From assembly GCF_048544455.1 (NCBI RefSeq), contig NC_133526.1, positions 3,426,001 to 3,490,000 of the forward strand: a DNA stretch of 64,000 nucleotides, given 5' to 3'. The translations under genes were made by a program, and so were the position numbers. Positions within the stretch are counted from its first letter, which is position 1, and the number at the start of each line of letters is the position of its first letter. The notes under the pieces were generated by a model. The model saw only the letters and a list, made by a program, of their open reading frames with translations, made no database searches and was not told where the DNA came from. The stretch is from Silene latifolia. Taxonomy: Eukaryota; Streptophyta; Magnoliopsida; Caryophyllales; Caryophyllaceae. Below, piece by piece: positions 25,563-35,900 of the stretch.

Positions 25563-27406
25563 CTTGGTGATTTAAGTCTATTTAAAATGTATTTTAACGT
25601 GTAGACTCAAGCACTTGCATAATTGATCTTCCTCAAGAATGATACAAGTGATCCCAAGACTCAATTTCCGTAAATTGATAAGCCAACTGTTTAGCTAATT
25701 CTTCCGTAAGAACTCTTGGTCGATAGATTTACAAATCCTATCTATAGTCCACCATGATCACAGGATCGCATTTGTGACCATAGTGTTGAGATAAAATAGG
25801 TCAATCGGTTCCAACTTACCCGACGTAGAAGGGGTCATATTATGCCTACCGACGAAGAAGGGACTCATTGGAGTTTGACCTATAAAGACCGTTCTCAATT
25901 TTGTTTATACGAGGAAGATCCCATCAACTTAATTTTAATTCATTTTAAGTGAACAAATAACTAGCGTCTGCGTGAATGAATTAATTTAGGTGATGGCTTA
26001 GCATAGATCGTGTGACATGAGAATGTCAAAGAAAACTAACTCGTGACCTCTATATGTGTCAGTTTTCGATAATTAGGTGGTTTGGTTTTAGGCGGAATAT
26101 GATGCAAATTATCGTTACGAAAAATAAATAAAAGAATGCAATACGTAAATAAAATTCCTAGTGCGGCCTATCCTAGTAAAAAGAACATAATACAACTTTG
26201 GAATCCGCCGTTGGACCCGAAAAGCTAGTCTTGATGTTCCATCTTTGATCTTGCAGCGGGAGTGAGCATCCGATCTCCATCTTTGGTCTTCTCAAAATTA
26301 CAATTAAAATTTACAAAATATAAACCTATTTACATTCTAAATAAAAATTGTAATTACAAATGAAAAATCCCAAAACGGAGATACGAGATCTCAAAATACA
26401 ACCAAGACCGTGTTCCATCATTACGGTAACACGTTCTACTAAGGCCACACTAAGTTACAACCGTTTGTAAAATAAATAAATACGTAATAAAAGCATTCAA
26501 AAGCATTCAAAATTAACGATAAATAAAATGCATCAACTAAAACAAATTTATTCGTGACATAAATCCGTAATTATGTTAAATTTATCCAAACCACCTTTTA
26601 ACGATTAAAATTTATGTGATAAAACCGCTTCTATCAGTTGAATTTTAATCTATTACAATCCGTTACTTTAAATACGCTTTAAAATAACTCAATGGTACGT
26701 GTGTGAACCGTTTCACAATCATAGCGAGTGTACAATATCCGTATAAAGTACATATTAAGGCCAAAAGAAAATTTAAAACAAAAAGGATAAATTTTCAAAG
26801 TCGCTGAACAAAAATCCCTCGATCCAGGGACAAAAGTGCTCGATCGAGGAACAAAAGGGCTCGATCGATCAATCGCTAGTCGATCGAGAGGTATGCTAAT
26901 CAGAAAGTACTCGATCGACAATACTGGAGGTCGATCGAGTGCTTTTATCAGCAAATCTGCTCGATCGAGTACGAGGACTTCTCGATCGAGCAGTGGGGTT
27001 TTGAAAGTGGTCGATCGAGTACAGCAAGGACTCGATCGAGTAAGAACAAGACAGAAAAACCTCTCGATCGATTAAAAACAAGCTCGATCGAGAACAAAAG
27101 TTTCTGAAAAAAAACAAAACCCTCGTGAAAACAGTTTTGTTGAAACAAAACAAACGCAATTTTGATCAAAACCGCATCAAAACAATTTTACAATCTGACA
27201 AAACTTGACATATTGCTATAATCTCCGTATAAAATAACAATATGTAAAAGAACAAATCGAAAATAAGATAAATCAACCGTGAAAAAACATGTCACGGTTT
27301 CAACAAAAAAACGAAACAGCCGTGTATACATGGCACGGTTTTCGAGACAAAACAATCGTTTCAAAATCGTTTTATGAAAAATCACAATGAAAATTTACGT
27401 GGCCTC
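25563..27406 (-). other. Copia 5' leader (about 1.8 kb)
   Basis: A long AT-rich untranslated leader lies between the primer-binding site and gag. Apart from the CGATCG palindrome array (26841-27090) no gene was seen. The short open frames there are simple products of the repeated palindromes. Confidence 0.6.
26841..27090. repeat. Array of eleven CGATCG palindromes with 20/30-bp spacing
   Basis: CGATCG starts at 26841, 26862, 26881, 26912, 26932, 26962, 26983, 27012, 27033, 27065 and 27085. Most are within a longer CTCGATCGAG palindrome. Spacings are 21, 19, 31, 20, 30, 21, 29, 21, 32 and 20 bp, close to two or three turns of B-DNA. The sequence between the sites is much less conserved. Confidence 0.9.
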
Positions 27407-27418
27407 GCTCTGATACCA
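27407..27418 (-). other. Copia primer-binding site (tRNA-iMet type)
   Basis: TGGTATCAGAGC on the minus strand lies two bases inside the 5' LTR. It is the standard plant copia priming site, complementary to the 3' end of initiator tRNA-Met. Confidence 0.9.
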
Positions 27419-27420
27419 CT

Positions 27421-28399
27421 TGTGGGGTAATATCCGTATAAGACCCTTTAAATTTAGGACTATAACGTAAATTTAACATGTGAAATATGGTCATAAACGA
27501 AATATAATGAAAAACGATAAAGATTAAGAGTCAACCTCGGTCCTTGTGAATGCGGCCTAAGAACAGAAATCAAAGTAGATTTCCTCCTAATCGTTGCACC
27601 CAAGACCGTCTGAGACTATGCCCCTTGTGCTAGAAAGTACTCTCTGATTGCCTTGCAATATTGAGAGAGTTGTTTTGTGAGTTTTCGAGATGTGAGATCT
27701 AGGTTTCAGAGGAAATTTTCTCCAAAACCCTAGCTTTTTCTCAAATCAATGACTTAGGGCAAAAGGAGAGGGAGTCTCTCCTTTTGTTTGGTTCGGCCAA
27801 ACCGTGTACATGGAGGAGGGAGTGGGCTTTCCACTTCCTCCTTATTTTTGGGTTCGTGGTCCGACTCAAAATGCTAAAATGTATATGACGGGTTTTATTA
27901 TAAATCGTCATCGGTTATCGGTTATTAATATATCGACTAATAACACGGATTAGTTGAAATATTAATACATGTCCGACAAAGACAATATTGTATAATTAAT
28001 TCAATATACATTAATTAAATATAATCATTTATATTTAATTTACGAATTAACTGTTTAATTCGCCTTAGCCATTATTATTTAATCCGTATTAAATAATTAT
28101 CTCAACATTGCATCTGACTAATTACTAGTCAATAACTCCGACTAACTGCTTAGTCATTTTAGGCATCAACATGACTGTATTTTCATACCGTCACATCTCT
28201 CAAACGTATCCTATAGGTGTGACTTTTAGGGACCAGTTGATCACCGCCATCTGTATGACAATAACGTCAAACTTATCTAGCAAGCCAACCGTTATTGATA
28301 AACGTGGATCAACTGATAATAATACCAAAAGTATGCCCTTTGATCCTTTTAGAGATTTATAAGTCCTTGCACTAACTGTTAAGGACACCAGCCCCAACA
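27421..28399 (-). repeat. 5' LTR of the copia element
   Basis: The 979-bp LTR is nearly identical to 19613-20592. It lies next to the primer-binding site, which fixes the element orientation as minus. Confidence 0.95.
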
Positions 28400-28723
28400 C
28401 AAATCTCTCTGCCTATTCATCTTCCTCAACAAACTCCTAAGTATCTGTTCTCCGCCGGCTACACGATCAACCAAGTTTGTCAGCACCGGCTGGGGGCAAT
28501 CAAAAGCACACGGCGCTCACAACCTCGGTCTCGGCCAGCACCACTTTCTTTTCCACATCTGATGTCCATTACACATCCATGTGGAGGGGGGATATGGTAC
28601 GGCCTAAGCAGAGCCATGCCGAAGAAGAAGAAGCCGGGGCAGAAATTTTTACTTACGCAGAATATACGCTCAACATACATCGGAGCCCATACCACGGCAT
28701 AGACTACGCTGGGGGCAAATTGA
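28400..28723 (+). other. Element B sequence between the copia insertion and the 3' LTR, with PPT
   Basis: The stretch continues element B after the CAAAT duplication. Two GGCTGGGGGCAA / GCTGGGGGCAAATTGA purine-rich tracts occur (about 28488 and 28709). The second lies directly against the 3' LTR and is the likely polypurine tract. No reliable gene was seen. Confidence 0.65.
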
Positions 28724-29307
28724 TGGCGCATATTCGCACCCGTGACTCAACATATTGAGCAAGGTCAAAGATATCCACAAAGAAGTCAACGGCTTAGACG
28801 GCCTAAACCGACGCGACACCGTCGGCTGTCTCTTGGGTCCCGGCTAGGGCAACAAGCCAGCCGAGGCACACATCCGCGAACTCATATCCAAGACCCCTCG
28901 GCGGCGAGTCAACAGGGCCCGCCGACCTGCCATGGGTCCCCCGGCCGAGGGTAGAACAGTCTTTCCACCTGCTAGCCACTTGGCCACTTGGCCACTACGT
29001 GACAAAAGGTGAAAGTCTATTAATACTCCTCAACTCTCATTGAGGAGGAGATCCACAATTTAACCTAAGAATCACTATTCATCTGGTAATATCTTCCTTA
29101 TCTCTCTACAATATATACTTCACCAAGTAACAACAACTTATCCCTTTAAGTTTACTGACTTGAGCGTCGGAGTGAGTTCGCTCGGTCCAAAGCCGAGCCC
29201 TCAGTTTGTTCATTGTTTCAGGAGACCGCAAGGAGGATTCAACCAAAGACGTCATTCTACAAGCACGGGTGGTAACAAATAACTGCTCTGGAATTACACC
29301 CGGAACA
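28724..29307 (+). repeat. 3' LTR of element B
   Basis: The 584-bp LTR is the partner of 12172-12758, most diverged in its first 110 bp. It ends CCCGGAACA and is followed by ATGAATATT, which matches the left flank ATGA. Confidence 0.9.
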
Positions 29308-29365
29308 ATGAATATTATTGATTTTAATAACTATAATATTCAAAATGATAACAATAATGAGGCTC

Positions 29366-29430
<65 letters not shown>

Positions 29431-29781
29431 TAATAATAATAATAAATAAAAAAATAAAAAACAATTATAAAAAAAAAAATTAATTAATAAACAAATAAAT
29501 AAATAATATTAAAAATATTAATAAAACTATTAAGTTTAAGATGTGCAAAATTGAAATGGTCTGAATTTAGTGGAGCAAATCAAATCGAGTTAGTTTGAAT
29601 CGAATCGAAAGCCGAGTTGAACTGAATAGAGTTGAGTGAATCAAATCGAGCCAAATCGAATCGAATAATAGAATGAATCGAATCAAGTGAGCTAAAAATA
29701 AGCCAAAAAGAAACAGGGCCTAATATGTGTAAGTATTACGCATTGGAGAAGAGAAGAAGAGTAATCTCAGGTGTACATTTA
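29308..29781. other. AT-rich spacer with (AAT)n microsatellite and GAATC-rich repeats
   Basis: (AAT)n spans about 29367-29445. At 29560-29700 degenerate GAATCGAATC/GAGTTGA repeats occur. No gene was seen. Confidence 0.6.
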
Positions 29782-30204
29782 GGCTGTGTTTGTTAAAATT
29801 GACTGAAAAGGTATATGAAACCTGATAAGGTGACTGGAATTAAAAAGGTACCTGAAAAGCTAGCTGAAAATTGGAAACTGATAAGGTAGCTGATTAATTG
29901 TAAAGTGTTTTGTAAAATTAACTGAAAAGGTAACTGATTTTTTATAAAATGACATAAACGGATATTAATAATTATAATAAATTAATTTAAATAAATGGTA
30001 AATATGTAAAGTAGAACATTTCAGCTACCCGAAACTTTAAAAAACTACCTGAAGTAGCTTTTCATTCCAGGTACCTGAAAAGTCATTTCAGGTTCTTGAA
30101 ATGACTTTACCAAACAACACTAGGTAAAACAACTACCTCAAATATTAGTCAAATCAGGTTGCTTGGTCAAATCAGGTACCTGAAATGTATTGCCAAACAT
30201 AGCC
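29782..30204. mobile_element. PIF/Harbinger (Tourist-like) MITE, 423 bp
   Basis: The terminal inverted repeat is GGCTGTGTTTG / GGCTATGTTTG (10 of 11 match) and the target duplication is TTA (29779-29781 and 30205-30207). Subterminal AGGTACCTGAAA motifs occur in both orientations. There is no coding capacity. A diverged relative lies at 51060-51430. Confidence 0.65.
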
Positions 30205-30488
30205 TTAGACATGCCAAAACTTGACCCGACCCAAAAATTTGACCCGCCCGACCTGTTTTTAGGGTTACAAACCCGGTTTTTTCGACCCGCAATCCGTTTG
30301 ACCCGAACCCGAGACGACCTGTTATTTTAGGGTCGAGACCCGGCCCAAACGGGTCGACCCGTTGGGTCAAAGGTAAATAAATTTTTTTAGTAAAATATTA
30401 ATATTAATATATTATATTTGAAAAACAGTTAAAAAATATTTTTTTTATTATTTAAAATTACAAATACATTTAAAAAGTCAATTTTATA
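30205..30488. repeat. GACCCG-rich degenerate repeat
   Basis: GACCCG and its variants recur at 30220-30370 and again at 31165-31235, as if one repeat had been split by the MITE and LTR-like insertions between. A third cluster lies at 53945-54200. It is not coding. Confidence 0.5.
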
Positions 30489-30802
30489 CTCCCTCCTATT
30501 CATTTTAACTCGCCCCCTTTCCTTTTTCATTTATTCATATAACTCTCTCCCTTTCCTTATTTAATAAAGTTTTATACTTAATTTAATCACCTTACCCCAC
30601 AACAATACCCCACAATACTCATGCTTTATCTTATTTTAATCATCTTATCCCACAACAATACTTATTTAATCATCTTACCCCACAATAATACCTTCTCTCT
30701 CTCCAATTACCTTACACCACCACAATATTTTACAATAAAATAATTCTCCCCTTAATTTGCGTGCCCTTTTGAGAGGGGAGAGTTAAAATGAATAGGAGGG
30801 AG
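30489..30802. mobile_element. Stowaway (Tc1/mariner) MITE, 314 bp
   Basis: The ends CTCCCTCCTATTCATTTTAA and its exact inverted copy are flanked by TA. CTCCCTCC ends with a TA duplication are diagnostic for Stowaway MITEs. The inside holds short CCCCACAACAATAC repeats. There is no coding capacity. Confidence 0.85.
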
Positions 30803-30860
30803 TATATTTTATAATATTTAATAATATAATAATTATTGAAAAAAACTTTATTTTAATAAT

Positions 30861-31045
30861 TTTGTTGAAGAAACCCAAAGTCCCACATGTGAGGGTTGTC
30901 CCATATTGATAAAAGAGGAGAAGAATTACCACTTTATAAGGCAAGGGGCTACTCCCTCTACACCCAATTGGTTTTAGAGTGAAACCCTCTTGGGCCTACG
31001 TTGTGGACTCTTTCTCCTCCGTTTGGGTGCGGCCCAGGCCTGTTG
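30861..31045. mobile_element. Solo-LTR or TRIM-like fragment
   Basis: The segment starts TGTTGAAGAAACCC and ends TTTAACA. It contains CCACTTTATAAGGCAAGG, a TATA-like motif common in short plant LTRs. No internal region, PBS or clean target duplication was found, so it may be a solo LTR or only an LTR fragment. Confidence 0.35.
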
Positions 31046-32559
31046 TTGAATTTAACATTTGTCAATATAATTAATGTAAACGTTGAATATGATTAAAATA
31101 TTAATTTTAAATATGTTTTACATTTTTAAAAAATATTTATTTAACCAAAAAAATTGTTAGAAATTATTTTTTGACCCGTATTTTTAGCCCTAATTCGACC
31201 TGTGTCCCGCATGCCCCGACCCGTCCGACCCGTTAAACAAGTCTATCAGTCTATGTACACTTTGTAAATTAGGAGTTACTTCACCCATTGACAATTGATT
31301 TTGTGATATAAGTTATAACCTCCCTAGTTTTATGAAATTGACACTCTATCCTTCTCGATAAGTGCGACCCAAGCCCATGTGCGAATTTAACGCAACTCAA
31401 CACCGTTTATTTGACATGTTATTGTTGTTTCACCATCAGTGGTGGTTCATGGTTGAATCATTTAATGGCTTTCACTTGAACAAAGGTCGCACATGATACA
31501 TGTGTATGTTGGGCATAATCAATTTGATTATCAAATTAGCTCAATATAGGCAGTTAGTTTATGGAGTATAAATGTACAATTGAGATGTGAGTCCCATTTA
31601 CGGTTGTTTCCACTTGCTTAACAATAAATAACGTTTTAATTGCAATTAACTTGACTCACTTTGTGCAAATCTCAACTTTAATGAGACAGTTTTCTACTAT
31701 GTACTGACTCAACCGAAAATATCTTAGTTTATTGAGGATAATAAATTTCAGGTTTAAATGTCCCCCCATCTCTATTATAATGCGACTAAGTGTGTACTTT
31801 ATTAGACAAAAAAAAAAAAGAAGGAAACCAATTAGTCAATACTCGCGCAGGCAAAAAACTCAAACCACGTCCAAAATGATTTAGTCAATCTTCGTCATAA
31901 AATCCATTTACCATTTCCTAACAATCACTCTTTAGACTAATTACTTGTTCTTCTTCGTACGACTTTAGAATCTCTAGAACGAAGACGCCTCTCCTGATAA
32001 GAGATTGTTTGTATGTCTTCGACAAAATTACACCAAATTAATCAATTACACGTTAATAAATTCTTACATACCACATACCCGCGACATATACATATTCCTC
32101 AATTAATAAGAAAATCATATTTCACTTGAATTATCACTATTATATACGAAATATAAAAAGTAAACAAAATCAAAATAAACCTTTCCCCAATAAATGACAT
32201 ATTTGATATATAAAGTGGTATTTAATCTCAAGAGTTCGAACATGATTACAATCGGATATATCACTTGTATCTAATAGATCAATGGTCCTATCTGTAGTCA
32301 TATGGTGCTCCAATGGATATTGGATTATTGCATACGATTTGTGAGATCGAACAAGATTCATTTCTTTCAAAACTTTATTATCAGATCTATGGATCCCCTC
32401 GCAGTTGGCTGTATGAAGAAACAACGGTAATTAAAAGGGTGGTGTGCAGAAACGCTTTTATCTAATAACGATCTTAGTTTTAAGATGAGTTTGTGCTGCT
32501 TGTGTTTTACAAACTTGTATTCAATTAATTTTAATTGTTGTTGCAATTCTTGTATGACA

Positions 32560-32615
<56 letters not shown>

Positions 32616-32966
32616 AAATTATCATTTACTCAAAAAAATAATACGGAGTATTTCATTACAATTACTTGTGAAATAAATTGTAAAAACCGTCTCATATAAA
32701 AATTAGTGACTGGAACAAACGAGTGAAACGACCACTCTCTCCAGTCCCCACCTAAATATCCTCGTCTCAATCCTCTCACCACCAGCACCACCAATCCCTC
32801 TTCACGCTTCTTATTACAATCACAGATAACAATAAATACACATATTCTCCGCCGTCTTCGCCACCGCTAAATCCACGCCTCATTTCTCATTTTCCACTCC
32901 TCCCTTTACTAAATACAGTAATCTAACAGAAAAAACCTCCATTATTTTCTCCAATTGCTACTAAAA
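31046..32966. other. Intergenic region and promoter side of the GPAT gene
   Basis: The region is AT-rich with no convincing gene. A (TTA)n microsatellite lies at 32563-32612. The last 250 bp before the GPAT ATG are C/T-rich (for example CCACTCTCTCCAGTCCCC near 32734) and likely contain the promoter and 5' UTR. No clear TATA box was identified. The small minus-strand open frame at 32170-32424 has no recognisable domain. Confidence 0.5.
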
Positions 32967-35900
32967 ATGTCGGTGTTATCTTCTCTGTCTTCAACTATGC
33001 CGCCTATCATTGAGCTGCTCAAAGATAGGGTTTCATCTTCGTCAAATTCGTCTTCGTCTTCGTCTTTTACTGCGTTTTCTGGCGTCGTTCTACAATGTCG
33101 CACTGTTAATCGAGGAATTAAGCTGTATTCGGTGTGTCGCTGTTCGTCTTCGGAGGTTACATCAATGACGGATAAGCAGGTTGAGTTCAGGAGAGAGACT
33201 GTGCCGCAGCTTCTTCGTTCTCGCGTTATGCACGGCGTTCGCTCCGGTGAAGGTTGATTTCTCACTTCTTCATCCTTTTTTTTTTCCATTTTCTTGAAGA
33301 TGAAGTTAATGCTGCGCTAATTTCAGTTTATGCGATTGTTTAGTTTCTTGAAGATGAAGTTAGTTTGATGCGTTGTTTCTTTATTGATTTTGCTGTTTTC
33401 GCTTTAGTTATGGTTAATGTATCTTGTTTTAATTCTTGTGATTGTTTTCTTGATTTTTTTGTAAGTTAATTAGTTTGATTTGTGCTGGAATTTATCTGTT
33501 TAGTGATTGTGTGATTGTCGGCTTTCCGGTTTGGTTATCGTTAATGTATAAGTTTTACGCGTCTTCGTTCTTGAATATTCATTCTCATTTGATTTCGCTA
33601 AGTTTCGAATCATCTGTCTTGAAGATGAAGCTAGTGCTGCGTTGTTTTAATTTATTGTTTTGTTGATTTTATTTAAAGTTAATTAGTTTGATTTGTGCTG
33701 GAATGTATCGCTTTAGTAATTATGCTGTTTTGCTTTGATTATCGTTAATGTATTTCTTTTCAACACGTCCTTGTTCTTGAACTCTGGTCGTCATTCATTC
33801 TTTCAAAAGATGAAATCGTTCGATTAGTGTAATCTTTTTCATTAATGACTGGCGTTGATGTTTTGGTGTACGTTTTTACTTTTGAATAATTATATGATTC
33901 TAGAATCGTGATTGTATGAACTGAAATAGGCGTGCTCAAATTGACATAAAAATTGCAAAGAAGAATGAGATTTCATATACTGATACTACTCCGTATTAAA
34001 GAGAGTAAGAGACGAGCAAGCAAGCAACATTTAGGTTTTAGGACTGTGATCCTATTGGTTGACTGACTCAATTTGGAATAGAACATATGGCGATTTAGTC
34101 AAATTTTGTCGTAACTCGTAAGATAGAATTTGAGTGATTCTGCTATTTGTTGTGAAGAGTTGAAAAGATTTTTTCATCATCACTAGAACCTAGTATCAAT
34201 AAGTTAAGCTACTTGGATTACGACATTAATTGAGGATTGATGTGGCCATGTGGGAAGAGTCTTGGAGAGACAAAATCTCAAATGAGCTTTTACTTTTTAA
34301 TGTGATGTCTTGGATATCGTCTTGCAATTAGCTTGAGTTCAGTTTGCTTAGGTTTTCGCGGCAATTTCCTATGAGTTAAATGGTTAACATTAAATCAATT
34401 TGTTTTATATTTTTCATCGTCTATCAATTCCATCATTTGTATCTGGATATGTGGCAATTGTTCCAGAATATTTCTAAAGGTTATCTCTATCTTACTCCGA
34501 AGTTATTTTTTAGTAATAGACAAAACTAGGTTTTCTTTTGCTTGCAAAATGATGAGATCTGTACCTTGACTTCATCTAATAATGAATGGGAATAGTGTTA
34601 ATGAATTACTGACTGTCACTATATGTGGCAGGGCGATTACAATAGTAAATGCCTTGTACTTGTTTTTCGGTTTAGAAGGAAATATTTCCACACGAATATA
34701 AATAAATTTCAGTGAAAGAAATATCAAAGAGTGTTTTTGTTATGTTGCAATATGAGTCAACAAGCTCCAGGTTCATCATACTGTCATACTGTTTTTGATG
34801 AAAATGCTTGTAGCTTTTAGAAGCTCCATGTATCTTATACTCTCATCGAAAGCTTCGGTTTTGTAGCTCGTATGCTGGAGTGTGCAATCAATGATCCCCC
34901 TTCCTCCTGCAATGTTCATAGGCGTGTTTCATCCTTGCATTTATTCTGATTTTTGCATTTGTATTGTTATCTTTACATTACCAGAGTTGCTTTCTAGATT
35001 GAAAAAGGAATCAGAAGGCGGGAGGTTACCTGTAAATGTTGCGTCTGCATTGGAAGATCTTTATGAGAATTACAGGAATGCGGTACGTGTAATCTTGATC
35101 TTTTGGAGCTGAATCGTCTATTCGTAGTTCTTACAGCATCTATAGTTCACTGTGGTGTGTGGTGTAAAAACCCTCTTTTTTTTCAGGTCTTTTCAAGTGA
35201 AAACCCTAATGCTGAGGAAATTGTCGTGGCTAACATGAGTGCTATGCTGGACTGCGTATTTTTGGACATGGAGGTATCAAGGTCAATTTGTGCCTATCAA
35301 TTAAATCAACTTTCTTAGATGCTGGCCTGAGTTGTATGTGGCCAAATTAAAAGTGGAAAGACCAGAGACCAGTAGCACCTGAAACTTATCGCAATATGCT
35401 TTGAGCACCGCTTACTTTGTTATAATTTTTTCAGGATTCATTTGTAATTTCACCATATCATGAAGCTGTCAGAGAGCCTTTTGACTACTATTCATTTGGT
35501 CAAAATTACATACGACCATTGGTTGATTTTGGGTGAGTTCATATCTCCACTCTTCTGCAGGATTTCATGTGGTGGTGTTTTTTTTTCTATTGAACTACAT
35601 TTTGTCCAATAATAAATTAGTCTGCTGTGCAAGTTATCCGAGGTTTTTGGGAAATCAGTTCACCAATCCATAAAGCAAAAGAAAATCACTAGTTAGTTCT
35701 ATCCATGTGTAAGTATGCAACCAGAGTCTAGACTTCTACGAGCTAGATTAAATAATAAATAAGCTATTATTATTTCTGTTCTGCCTTGTAGACTAGTATA
35801 ACATTAAAATCAGAAGAAGAGACATGTGAAAGGACTAAAGAAGGAAGAGACTTGTGAAATGCGTAGTGCTGGATTGCTTGTTCAATATTCATTAAGTTTG

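Larger units (their letters stand above)
19613..28399 (-). mobile_element. Ty1/copia retrotransposon inserted in element B
   Basis: The 8787-bp element is flanked by a perfect CAAAT target duplication (19608-19612 and 28400-28404). LTRs are 19613-20592 and 27421-28399. The order on the minus strand is 5' LTR, tRNA-iMet-type primer-binding site, 1.8-kb leader, gag, protease, integrase, RT, RNase H, PPT and 3' LTR, the copia order. The LTRs differ by about four substitutions and one indel in 980 bp, so the insertion is young, perhaps a few hundred thousand years old. It is nearly whole, with about three breaks in the coding region. The copia lineage was not assigned. Confidence 0.95.
12172..29307 (+). 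mobile_element. Element B: non-autonomous Retand-like Ty3/gypsy element with a nested copia insertion
   Basis: The element has a 5' LTR (12172-12758), primer-binding site, gag remnant, protease, second RNase H remnant, a tandem-repeat array and an antisense gene with its own promoter. It ends with a purine-rich PPT (TGGGGGCAAATTGA, 28712-28723 region) and 3' LTR (28724-29307). RT, the Ty3-type RNase H and most of integrase are not found, so it depends on other copies, like the described non-autonomous Retand-1. Without the copia insertion it is about 8.3 kb. Flanks share ATGA/AATGA as a likely short target duplication. The LTRs differ at roughly 3 percent plus some indels, suggesting an age of the order of 1-2 million years. 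It has many breaks (more than ten). Confidence 0.85.

Noticed and set aside
32942-33289. Antisense open frame opposite GPAT exon 1
   Set aside because: It is a shadow of the Ser-rich exon on the other strand, with no recognisable domain.
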